Below, one piece after another: positions 41,193-49,466 of a DNA stretch of 64,000 nucleotides (the first letter of the stretch is position 1; each line of letters starts with the position of its first letter). The notes under the pieces were generated by a model that did not search any database, was not told where the DNA came from, and worked only from the letters and a program-made list of their open reading frames with translations. This DNA comes from Cloacibacterium normanense. GTDB taxonomy: Bacteria; Bacteroidota; Bacteroidia; Flavobacteriales; Weeksellaceae. A program made the translations under genes and the position numbers. The stretch is taken from the NCBI RefSeq assembly GCF_002943105.1, contig NZ_PTPZ01000003.1, forward strand, positions 432,010-496,009, read 5' to 3'.

Positions 41193-41441
41193 ATGGATTT
41201 AGAATGGCAAGAAATAGGTTGGGATTCTAACAATATTGAAAGAATCGCACATGATGGTCAAAAACTGTATGTTGAGTTTAAGGCTGGATCAGGTTATTAT
41301 TATGAATATGTTTCATATGAAATATTTGTTCGAATAATGAATAAGGAAGTCATAAGTAAAAGCGAAGGTAAGCCATCTTATGGTGCGACATTAGATGCAT
41401 TAGTAAAGAAAGGTGGCTACAAAGGTATTCAATATAAATAA
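41193..41441 (+). CDS. KTSC-domain small protein, third gene of the SIR2-HerA operon
   Basis: An 82-residue protein. SNNIERIAHDGQKLYVEFKAG, YYYEYVSYEIF and a closing LVKKGGYKGIQY match the KTSC fold, seen in small phage-, RelA- and lysyl-tRNA-synthetase-linked proteins. It starts 13 bases after herA and is preceded by AAAGGAGGT, a perfect Shine-Dalgarno sequence. That is rare in Bacteroidota and hints at import from another phylum. It may tune or trigger the system (inference). Confidence 0.75.
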   Translation: MDLEWQEIGWDSNNIERIAHDGQKLYVEFKAGSGYYYEYVSYEIFVRIMNKEVISKSEGKPSYGATLDALVKKGGYKGIQYK

Positions 41442-41591
41442 TGAATATAACTCAAAATTAAAAAAGGTTCCCCCGCTACTATACGAATCCTTTCGTGTGG
41501 TTTTCCTACGAAGTTGTAGAGTAGCTAAATGCTTGCTCTTTATTAGTGAAAACATACATTTTAGCCTAAGTTATTTTTCTAGAACAAGGGG

Positions 41592-41780
41592 AAGAACTTT
41601 GCTTTTGTAAAGTTAGTCTTTCAAAACTTTAAACTGCCACTGTAAGTACACTAAGTTTTAGCATTTTGAATCTTAACTAAAAAACAAACCTATCTAGAAT
41701 TGCTTCTAAAGAGGTCATGTTTTATATTTTTTAATGATTATTTTCTAAAAAAAAGGAGTTGTTTAACAGCTACCAGCGGT
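41592..41780. repeat. Composite cassette-boundary repeat, copy 3
   Basis: Delta part (AACTTTGCTTTTGTAAAG ... CTTAACTAAAAAACAAACC) and gamma part with CTTCTAAAGAGGTCATG and GGAGTTGTTTAACAGCTACC. It is colinear with 44345-44540. The 41442-41782 gap holds nothing else that I can name. Confidence 0.65.
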
Positions 41781-41782
41781 TT

Positions 41783-42997
41783 TTATTTTCTGTTAATTAA
41801 GGCTTCATAAATAACATATCTCAAAAATTCAGATGCTTCAATATCTTCATTTGCTAAAACTTGAATATTATTAAAAAGGTTCAATAAATCAATTATGTTT
41901 TTTGTAGTAGTTTTAGTTAGTTCATTTAAAATTGAAGTTCTAAACTTTTTAACATCTTCATTTTTTGTATTATCAATTTTTCGTAAAACAAGAAATTTAA
42001 TTTGTTCAGTATTTTTTATATTTTTTATCGTTTGGATGTCTTTATATAATTCATTATGAATTTTTTCAACATTTTCAAAATCTAGTAAGCTTTTCAAACC
42101 ATTTTCCGGTTTCTGATTATGTTTTATTGTTAAAATTTTTGATTTTACATCTTTAGGATTAATGTAGATTTCTTTTTCTTTTTTATCTCTATCATAAGAA
42201 ATTGTACAAACACCTGAAAACCGTAAAGCTTCTCTTTTAATCTCATCATTTGATATTTCAACAATATTTTTAACAAACCCAACGCCTTCAAGTTTTTTAT
42301 CGCTAGTTGTGTCGAAAAACATTCTAATATTTGATTCATTATATTCACATAATTTTAAATTATATGCAACACCAGATGATTTTATTTCTTTATATAGTGT
42401 TAAAAGAGCAATTACTACAGCAATAGAATTATTATAATCAAAATAATTATCGGTTGAAACTATTGCTCGTAGATAATATTTATTATCAGGTTTGTAATGA
42501 ATAAGTCTATATTTTCTATCTTTTATTTTCTCATTTTTTAATAACTCAAGATTTGTTTCCAAAATTTTCTTTAAGCCTTTATCAACAAGTTTTTTTGCAT
42601 ATCTATCCATACTATACAAGTTTCCAAAAAAATCGCGTTGAGCAGAATATTTTGGATATGTTATGAGAAAATTGTTGCCTCCAAAATTTTCTGGATTTGG
42701 AATGTTATTAAAATTAATAGTAAAGGTATTTTCAAAATAAAAGGTAATGTTTTCAAGATTAGAAACTAAATCTTTTTTAATGTAGCTTTTGTTTTGAATT
42801 ATTTGAGAATTTACTAGTGTTTTAGCACCTACGATTGGAATAAATTCATTTTGTTCAAATTCTGAGCTTAAAATTTCTTTTACTTTCTTTGCTGTTTCAT
42901 CGGTTGAAGTTAGTAATTTGAATAAATCTGAAATTAATACTCCATTATCAGTTTCCTGAATGTCTAATTTAAGAATTGATTTTTTCTTGGTTTCCAT
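41783..42997 (-). CDS. Protein of unknown function in a cassette
   Basis: A 404-residue Lys/Asn/Ile-rich cytosolic protein that I do not recognise. The middle part (YRLIHYKPDNKYYLRAIVST, then AVVIALLTLYKEI) loosely recalls phage DUF932-like proteins but I would not assign it. There are no membrane helices, zinc fingers or nuclease motifs. It is very AT-rich, as expected for imported DNA. Boundary repeats lie on both sides, so it is a single-gene cassette of the island. Confidence 0.6.
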   Translation of the reverse strand: METKKKSILKLDIQETDNGVLISDLFKLLTSTDETAKKVKEILSSEFEQNEFIPIVGAKTLVNSQIIQNKSYIKKDLVSNLENITFYFENTFTINFNNIPNPENFGGNNFLITYPKYSAQRDFFGNLYSMDRYAKKLVDKGLKKILETNLELLKNEKIKDRKYRLIHYKPDNKYYLRAIVSTDNYFDYNNSIAVVIALLTLYKEIKSSGVAYNLKLCEYNESNIRMFFDTTSDKKLEGVGFVKNIVEISNDEIKREALRFSGVCTISYDRDKKEKEIYINPKDVKSKILTIKHNQKPENGLKSLLDFENVEKIHNELYKDIQTIKNIKNTEQIKFLVLRKIDNTKNEDVKKFRTSILNELTKTTTKNIIDLLNLFNNIQVLANEDIEASEFLRYVIYEALINRK

Positions 42998-43084
42998 TAG
43001 TTTAGTTTTAATTTTACTAAGATACTAGTTTTCAACTAATCTTATGTGAAATTTCATACAAAGCCACATGAAGTGATAAGTCTT

Positions 43085-43275
43085 CGAAGCGAAAAGTCAC
43101 ATCTGCCGATGTAATCCACTTATCAATTGCCGAAAATTTTATTGTAAATGTATTATAGATTTTAAGTTTTTGTTGATTAGTTTTATACAAAGTTAATAAA
43201 ATCAATGAATTATAAAATACAGTTTTCCATTTTTTATTAAAAATTTATAGGGTAAACTTTGCTCATTAGAGATTT
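43085..43275. repeat. Composite cassette-boundary repeat, copy 4
   Basis: Contains CACATCTGCCGATGTAATCC, also seen at 37652 (ACATCTGCGGATGTAATCC). The beta part is 43130-43228, nearly identical to 44219-44314, and GGGTAAACTTTGCT follows as in the delta part of copy 5. The remaining sequence to 43428 shows nothing. Confidence 0.7.
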
Positions 43276-43428
43276 CCAAGGATTTCATTAAACACTTCTC
43301 TTCTAGGATAAATAGACCTAAATTAAATAAGTGTCAGCGCTTAGTAAAGAATAAAAGAAACTAAATTTTATTTGTTGTCATAGAATATATTTACAGTTCT
43401 TTTTTTTTCTTCCATCATTTGTATCAAG

Positions 43429-44079
43429 TTATGTGTTTTGCATTGTATAGCACATTGTCTTTGTTGTCGGTTCAATGAAAATGTATAAATTTCCGTCACA
43501 CCAAAAATTTAGTTTCTCGAAGTATTGAGCCATTCCGTCTGTCGGAACAACATTACTAAATGTTGATTTAATGTCACTAAAACTTCCTAATTGACATAAG
43601 AATTTCATTGACTTTCCACTTTTCGGACATTTTGGGATTTCAGCATCTTGTAGCCATTCTGGTTGTCCACAAATTCCTATACTTTCAAATTCGTCAATTT
43701 CTTCTTTTTCCTCCAAGCTTACTTTAACTCCTTCCCAAATAACTTTTGAGTCTTTATTAATTTCGTCAAATGCGCTTGTTGACGAAGCTGTGTCTGTCGG
43801 TTCAATAATTGTCGGACTATTTGGATTTGAATAATCTAGAAATACAAAATATTCGTCCGTGTAAATTGGATGAATTAAATTTACTTTGAAAGGTAACCAA
43901 GAAAAAAGTGGGTCAGAATTGTCAATTAAACCTAAGTAATGAAATCCTCCTAAAAATTCATTTTTTGGAATAGTAAAATCTTGTGGAATTTCTCCGCCTA
44001 TTTGATGTTTACCATTTTCGTCTCTAATTATTTCGAATTGCATTTTTTTTATCTTAAAAAGTTTGTCAAATATTCCCAT
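43429..44079 (-). CDS. DUF1963/YwqG-like protein
   Basis: A 216-residue soluble protein. The C-terminal half has GQPEWLQDAEIPKCPKSG, KFLCQLGS and FWCDGNLYIF, the pattern of YwqG/DUF1963-type proteins. The function of that family is unknown, and it is often linked to immunity genes of polymorphic toxins. A boundary repeat starts 30 bases upstream of its start codon. No partner toxin is present. Confidence 0.65.
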   Translation of the reverse strand: MGIFDKLFKIKKMQFEIIRDENGKHQIGGEIPQDFTIPKNEFLGGFHYLGLIDNSDPLFSWLPFKVNLIHPIYTDEYFVFLDYSNPNSPTIIEPTDTASSTSAFDEINKDSKVIWEGVKVSLEEKEEIDEFESIGICGQPEWLQDAEIPKCPKSGKSMKFLCQLGSFSDIKSTFSNVVPTDGMAQYFEKLNFWCDGNLYIFIEPTTKTMCYTMQNT

Positions 44080-44108
44080 CTGTTTTTGGTGTCTCGTTTA
44101 TAGAATGA

Positions 44109-44540
44109 CTGCTAACGGCGGTTCGGCGGCTTTGCGGTGTTTCCTTTCGGAAAGCTTTGCTTCCAAAGAAAAGGTATTTTGCAAAATCGTATGATATGCA
44201 AAGTCCACATATCCCGTGCCGTAAAATTTTATTGTAAATGTATTATAGATTTTAAGTTTCTGTTGATTAGTTTTATACAAATTTAATAAAATCAATAAAT
44301 TATAAAATACAGTGTTATGTTTTTTTATTAAAAATTTATAGGGTAAACTTTGCTTTTATGAAAAACAGTCTTTCAAAGCATCAACAACTCAATTTTAAGC
44401 ACCCCAAATTTTAGAATTTTGACCGTTAACTAAAAAACAAACCTCTCTAAAATTGCTTCTAAAGAGGTCAAAATTTTATGTTTTTGAAAACTATTTTCTA
44501 AAAATGGGAGTTGTGCAACAGTTGCTCATGTGTTAGCAGA
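44109..44540. repeat. Composite cassette-boundary repeat, copy 5 (complete)
   Basis: The 431-base element starts CTGCTAAC (44109-44116) and ends GTTAGCAG (44532-44539), its inverted copy. Inside, in order, are the alpha hairpin, the beta AT-rich block, the delta block and the gamma block with CTCTCTAAAATTGCTTCTAA and GGGAGTTGTGCAACAGTTGC. It fills the gap between two cassette genes. Confidence 0.75.
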
Positions 44541-44545
44541 AGTTT

Positions 44546-44914
44546 TTATCTGTTCAGTTCTAAAATTACTGTCAATATTCCAATTGTTAAGCATAGTGGA
44601 GAATAATATTTTGTGTCGTTCAGTCCAAATTTTGTCGTTTTGTATTTCTTGAAAAAGCCAACATAGTTAAAATCGCCAATAGATCGCAAAATAAAAATAC
44701 TTGCTATAACCCAAAGCCCATATTTATGAACTATGTCAAGCCATTTTGGTATAACAAAGTCGAAATCTACCGAGCAAAGAAATACTAAAACAGCAAATCC
44801 AAATAAACCCAAGGCTACAATAAATGTTGTAAATGCTTCTGGCATCATCACCTTTATATTGACATTTTTGGTTGGGATTACTGCTCCGTTTCCCCATTTT
44901 CCTCCGAAGCCCCC
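44546..44914 (-). pseudogene. DUF3995-like membrane protein, 5'-truncated at a REP
   Basis: From the first possible start (44851) the protein has 101 residues and three membrane helices. The frame, however, continues upstream through GFGGKWGNGAVIPTKNVN, which is the conserved N-terminal part of DUF3995 proteins. It then runs straight into the REP at 44915-44940. The first helix and start codon are therefore missing. I read this as a gene broken at a REP junction and probably non-functional. Confidence 0.65.
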
Positions 44915-45039
44915 GATGTCGCGGATTTGTAATCCGTGACTATTACTTTGTTATTACTTAAATATAATGAAAAATAATTTTCCACCTTGGTGACTGAGTG
45001 TCGTCGAAGTCAGGGTTGGGGAAAAGAAAATTATTTCCA
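44915..45039. repeat. REP plus ~100-bp dispersed repeat, first copy
   Basis: REP 44915-44940 (GATGTCGCGG ... CCGTGAC), then AT-rich sequence and CACCTTGGTGACTGAGTGTC ending in GAAAATTATTTCCA. The sequence is almost identical to 45362-45487. Confidence 0.85.
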
Positions 45040-45047
45040 CCTCGTTA

Positions 45048-45250
45048 ACTAATCAAACACCAAAAGTCTGCGAACGAAGTTCACGAATCCAAAATACATA
45101 GAGTCAGTTCCCCTCTTACAGAGGGGTGGCATTCCGAGCATCGGAATGACGGGGTGTTTTTATTCAAAAAAGTAATTTCATACATAAAGAAACCCAATTT
45201 GATATGGAGACAGCGATTAATCTAATAGAGCTGTTTTTAATCCGTGACCT
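45048..45250. repeat. Double-hairpin dispersed repeat, first copy
   Basis: Hairpins CCCCTCT-TAC-AGAGGGG and CATTCCGA-GCA-TCGGAATG are followed by GACGGGGTGTTTTTATT and a common tail (TACATAAAGAAACCCAATTT). The second copy is at 46814-47025. Confidence 0.8.
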
Positions 45251-45339
45251 TCATCACCTTCTAACTCATACCTCATACCTCATGCCTCACAACTCATCAA
45301 CTTCACGAATTTACCTCGCACCTCGTATCTCGCACCCCA

Positions 45340-45487
45340 GATGTCTGGGATTTGTAACCCCGATGTCGCGGATTTGTAATCCGTGACTATTACTTTGTTA
45401 TTACTTAAATATAATGAAAAATAATTTTCCACCTTGGTGACTGAGTGTCGTCGAAGTCAGGGTCGGGGAAAAGAAAATTATTTCCAA
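45340..45487. repeat. Degenerate REP, REP and ~100-bp repeat, second copy
   Basis: A decayed REP (ATGTCTGGGATTTGTAACCC, 45341-45360), a perfect REP (45362-45387) and the second copy of the 44941-45039 sequence. Confidence 0.85.
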
Positions 45488-45519
45488 ACAAAAAACTTCA
45501 TAAAAAAAACATTTTAAAA

Positions 45520-46760
45520 CACAAGCTTCAACAATTCGCTAGCGAATTCCCACTTTCCTTACTTAAAAAAAAGTAATTCAAGAATAAAAAATCTTTACGT
45601 TTCAAAAATAATTCTCCCATTGAAACAGATTTCTAATCATGATTAAAATATATAACCCTGTCATTCTGAACGTAGCGTAGCATAGTGAAGAATCTCTTCA
45701 AATAGCAAAATATTTCAACCTCACGTCTTCACAACTCATCAACTTCACGACTTTACCCCGCACCTCGCACCCCGCACTCCGCACCCCGCATCTCTCATCC
45801 TTCATCCTTCATCCTTCATCCGTCACCACATCGCTTCATAGCGAATGAATTTCGCCAACTTAGCTCACTTAAAAAAGCAATTCAAGAAAAAAAATCTTTG
45901 CGTATAAAAATATACCCTAGAAGCCCCATCTCAAAAAGCACTTCACCCTATAGACCCCTGAAATTGTAAAACGCTCTTGTATCTCGCCATGCGCTAATGA
46001 AATGAATGTAAGAAGTAAGGAATAATTATGAGTTGTACCACTTTAATATATACTTATAGTATAGTTGTAGTATAGTTAATATATAGATAATATATATTAT
46101 ATTTCTATAAAAGTAATAAATGAAGAGCATTATAAGGGAAGTATTCCAGATGATTCAGATTTCTAATGCGTGTATACAAAACAGAACCCTGTCATTCTGA
46201 ACGAAGCGTAGCATAGTGAAGAATCTCTTCATAAAGCAAAATATTTCAACTTTACGACTTCACCCCGCACTCATACCTCATCCCTCATCCCTCATCCTTC
46301 ATCCTTCACCACATCGCTTCAAAGCGAATGAATTTCGCCAACTTAGCTCACTTAAAAAGTAATTCAAGAATAAAAAATCTTTGCGTTTCAAAAATAATTT
46401 CGATTCCTAATCGTGAGCAAAAAACATAACCCTGTCATTCTGAACGAAGCACAGCGCAGTGAAGAATCTCTTCATAAAGCAAAATATTTCAACTTCACGA
46501 CTCCACCCCGCACTCATCCCTCATCCTTCATCCTTCATCCTTCACCACATCGCTTCAAAGCGAATGAATTTCGCCAACTTAGCTCACTTAAAAAAGCAAT
46601 TCAAGAAAAAAAATCTTTGCGATTCAAAACAATTCTCCCATTGAAACAGATTTCTAATAATGATTAAAATACATAACCCTGTCATTCTGAACGAAGCGTA
46701 GCATAGTGAAAAATCTCTTCATAAAGCAAAATATTTCAACTTTACGACTTAACAACTTCA
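45520..46760. repeat. Array of ~245-bp repeat units
   Basis: The phrase AACCCTGTCATTCTGAACG recurs at about 45655, 46186, 46429 and 46676 (and at 50862). Each copy continues with AAGAATCTCTTCA, AAGCAAAATATTTCAAC, a CCTCATCC/CTTCATCC tract, CACATCGCTTCAAAGCGAAT, AACTTAGCTCACTTAAAAAA and AAATCTTTGCG. The last spacings are about 244 bases. No gene is present. Confidence 0.8.
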
Positions 46761-46813
46761 CAACTTTACAAATCATCAACTTTACGATTTCACAACTTCA
46801 CAACTTCACAAAT

Positions 46814-47025
46814 CCCGTTGACTAACCAAAGACCAAAAGTCTGCGAACGAAGTTCACGAATCCAAAATACATAGAGTCAGTTCCCCTCTTACAGAGGGGT
46901 GGCATTCAGAGCATCGGAATGACGGGGTGTTTTTATTGAAGAAAGTAATTTCATACATAAAGAAACCCAATTTGATATGGAGACAGAGATTAATCTAATA
47001 TTGTGTTTTTAATCCGTAGCCTTCA
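46814..47025. repeat. Double-hairpin dispersed repeat, second copy
   Basis: Same two hairpins as at 45048-45250 with one change in the second (CATTCAGA). The order and tail are the same. Confidence 0.8.
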
Positions 47026-47029
47026 TCAC

Positions 47030-47150
47030 CTTCTAATTCATAATTCATAATTCATACCTCATAACTCATACCTCATCCCTCATCCCTCATCCCTCATAAC
47101 TCATCTCTCATAACTCATCTCTCATAACTCATAATTCACGACTTCACATC
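47030..47150. repeat. 7-bp tandem repeat array before the TonB receptor promoter
   Basis: CATAATT, CATACCT, CATCCCT and CATCTCT units in tandem, of the same type as at 4430 and 31187. Confidence 0.85.
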
Positions 47151-47186
47151 CTCATCATTTTTAAATTCATGATATATATCATAATG

Positions 47187-47251
47187 TTTATTTAGAATAA
47201 ATATAAATAATGTATATATTTGCATTGTTATTTAAAATCGTTCTAAATAAG
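47187..47251 (+). promoter_or_regulatory. Promoter and Fur-like sites of the TonB receptor operon
   Basis: The -7 box TATATTTG is at 47215-47222. Inverted repeats are TTTATT-TAG-AATAAA (47187-47201) and TTATTTA-N9-TAAATAA (47228-47250). They resemble AT-rich Fur boxes of flavobacteria and overlap the promoter, consistent with iron repression. Confidence 0.55.
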
Positions 47252-47252
47252 T

Positions 47253-49388
47253 ATGAGAAAAATCGCTTTACCTATTGTCCTCTTCAGTTCATTTTCTCAG
47301 TTCTACGCACAAGTAGATACTACCAAAGTGGAAAATATTACTGAAGTAATCATCAATCACACGAAGAAATATAAAAATGAAAATGCTTTTTCAGTTTCTA
47401 AACTCAATTTAAAGGATATTGAAAATCCTCAAGTGTATAATAGTATTCCAAAGGCAATACTGAAAGACCAAGTTTCCACCAATTTTAAGAATGTATTAAC
47501 CAATGCTACAGGGATTACAAGACTTTGGGAAAGTACTTCCAGAGGTGGAGACGGCGCAGAATATTACACAATGCGTGGTTTTTCTACTCAATCCAGATTG
47601 GTAAATGGTATGGCGAGCTTTAACAATGGTGGTCTCGACCCTGCTAATATCGAAAATATTGATGTTATCAAAGGTCCTTCGGGTACTTTGTACGGAGGAA
47701 ATTTGGTTTCCTACGGCGGTTTGGTAAATATACAGACCAAAAAACCTTATGATAAATTGGGAGGCGAAATAAATTATGTTACAGGGACTAACGCCCTGAA
47801 TAGAGTAACTATTGATGTAAATACTCCTGTCAAAAATGGGCTTTTTCTTCGCTTAAATTCTGCCTATCATACTGAAAATTCTTTTCAAGATGCAGGGTTT
47901 TATAAGTCTTTTTTTATTGCACCCTCTTTAAAATATGTGGTGAATGATAAATTGACTTTTTTGGTGAATACCGAATTTAAAAGCAATGAAACAGCCAATG
48001 CCCCAATGATTTTTTTGAGCAGATATGCTCCTTTATCGTTTAATTCCATAGATATTTTTGAAGCTAATTATAAAAAATCTTACACCAGTAATAATCTTAC
48101 AACCAAAAATCCAACATTCAATTTGCAATCCCAAATGATATACAAATTATCAAATAAATGGACGTCTCAGACTCAATTTTCTAGCAGTTCAAGCAAAGCT
48201 ATGGGGTATTACCAATATTTGTGGGATAGTGCGAATGGAGATGAATTTACAAGATTTATTTCTAAATCCAATAGTGAAACATTGGCAACCGGAATTCAAC
48301 AGAATTTTATTGGCGATTTCAATGTTGGAAATATGAGAAATCGTCTGGTAGTAGGCTTGGATTATCTCAACACGAAGGTGGTAAACAACGATTCTGAATG
48401 GAGAGCATTTGGAACAGTTTCCTTAAAAAATCAAACTGATTCTTCCACGCTGACTTCGCAAGGGGCAGATGCAGCCCTTTTAGACGCAAAAGTTGTTCCT
48501 GCAACTGCAGAAATGAATATTAAGAGTGCCTATTTCTCAAATGTATTAAACATCTTACCAGAATTATCTGCAATGTTAAGTCTACGGGTGGATAATTTCA
48601 GCGGCAAACCTACTCAATGGTCCACTGAAGAAGTGAATGGCCAAACCACCTTTTCTCCAAAATTTGGTTTGGTATATCAACCGATTCTCAACAAACTATC
48701 TCTTTTTGCAAATTATATGAATGGATTCCAATATTTAACGCCACAAAAAGTAACCGATGCTAACGGAAATAACCCTACTATAAAAATATTTGATCCTGAA
48801 AGAGCTAATCAATGGGAAGTGGGGGCAAAAGCCAATCTTATTGACAATAAACTTTCTGTAACTGCAAGCTATTATGATATTAAAGTAGCGAACAAAATAA
48901 TGGCAGACCCTAATAATATGAACAATTCCATACAAGGGGGTGAAGTGTTCAGTAAAGGATTTGAATTAAGTGCTGTCGGGAATCCAATAAAAGGGCTTAA
49001 TATCATTGCAGGATTCAGTAAAAATAGGAGTGAACAGGTAAGCGGAGATTCCACTTACAACGGTTTACGTCCCGAAGAAGCTGGACCAGAAACTTTAATT
49101 AATTTTTGGGCAAACTATAAAATTCAACAGGGTAATTTTAGAAACTTTGTTGCAGGGTTCGGTTTTAATCACGCTTCAGAACATAAAACACTTAACAGAA
49201 CAGGAATTGGAACTTTCGAGTTGCCTAGTTATACGATTGCCAACGCCATGATTGGCTATCATCCAGAAAAATATAGTGTTTCCTTAAAGCTCGATAATAT
49301 TGGAAATACTAAATATTATTCGGGTTGGAGTACAGTTACCCCACAAAGGTTAAGAACGCTTTCTTTAGCTTTAGGATTTAATTTTTAA
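47253..49388 (+). CDS. TonB-dependent siderophore receptor
   Basis: A 711-residue outer-membrane receptor. The signal peptide ends at FYAQ (about 19). A plug domain spans about 45-180 (ATGITRLWESTSRGGDG, YTMRGFS, IDVIKGPSGTLYGG). A 22-strand barrel follows, with the C-terminal beta signal ending in Phe (SLALGFNF). Length and plug motifs place it with FhuE/FpvA-type siderophore receptors. There is no carboxypeptidase-like N-terminal extension of the SusC type. A PepSY membrane protein gene follows, which is the usual iron-uptake pairing. Confidence 0.92.
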   Translation: MRKIALPIVLFSSFSQFYAQVDTTKVENITEVIINHTKKYKNENAFSVSKLNLKDIENPQVYNSIPKAILKDQVSTNFKNVLTNATGITRLWESTSRGGDGAEYYTMRGFSTQSRLVNGMASFNNGGLDPANIENIDVIKGPSGTLYGGNLVSYGGLVNIQTKKPYDKLGGEINYVTGTNALNRVTIDVNTPVKNGLFLRLNSAYHTENSFQDAGFYKSFFIAPSLKYVVNDKLTFLVNTEFKSNETANAPMIFLSRYAPLSFNSIDIFEANYKKSYTSNNLTTKNPTFNLQSQMIYKLSNKWTSQTQFSSSSSKAMGYYQYLWDSANGDEFTRFISKSNSETLATGIQQNFIGDFNVGNMRNRLVVGLDYLNTKVVNNDSEWRAFGTVSLKNQTDSSTLTSQGADAALLDAKVVPATAEMNIKSAYFSNVLNILPELSAMLSLRVDNFSGKPTQWSTEEVNGQTTFSPKFGLVYQPILNKLSLFANYMNGFQYLTPQKVTDANGNNPTIKIFDPERANQWEVGAKANLIDNKLSVTASYYDIKVANKIMADPNNMNNSIQGGEVFSKGFELSAVGNPIKGLNIIAGFSKNRSEQVSGDSTYNGLRPEEAGPETLINFWANYKIQQGNFRNFVAGFGFNHASEHKTLNRTGIGTFELPSYTIANAMIGYHPEKYSVSLKLDNIGNTKYYSGWSTVTPQRLRTLSLALGFNF

Positions 49389-49466
49389 GTTTTTTTCAAT
49401 TCACGTTTTAATGGTCACAAAAGTTGGCAGATTTCTTCTGCTAACTTTTGATTTTAATAAAAAGCA

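Noticed and set aside
36147..44540. A classical integron cassette array
   Set aside because: No integrase gene, and the boundary cores (GTTAGCAG, GTTGTGCAAC) do not fit GTTRRRY/RYYYAAC. I keep it only as a cassette-like array.
46413..46667. Small proteins in the repeat tract
   Set aside because: The frames cover dispersed repeats present in several diverged copies with disrupted frames.
47253..49388. A SusC-type receptor as a target of the RNA-guided sigma system
   Set aside because: The receptor lacks the SusC N-terminal extension and a SusD partner, carries Fur-like sites, and I found no match to the guide upstream of it.
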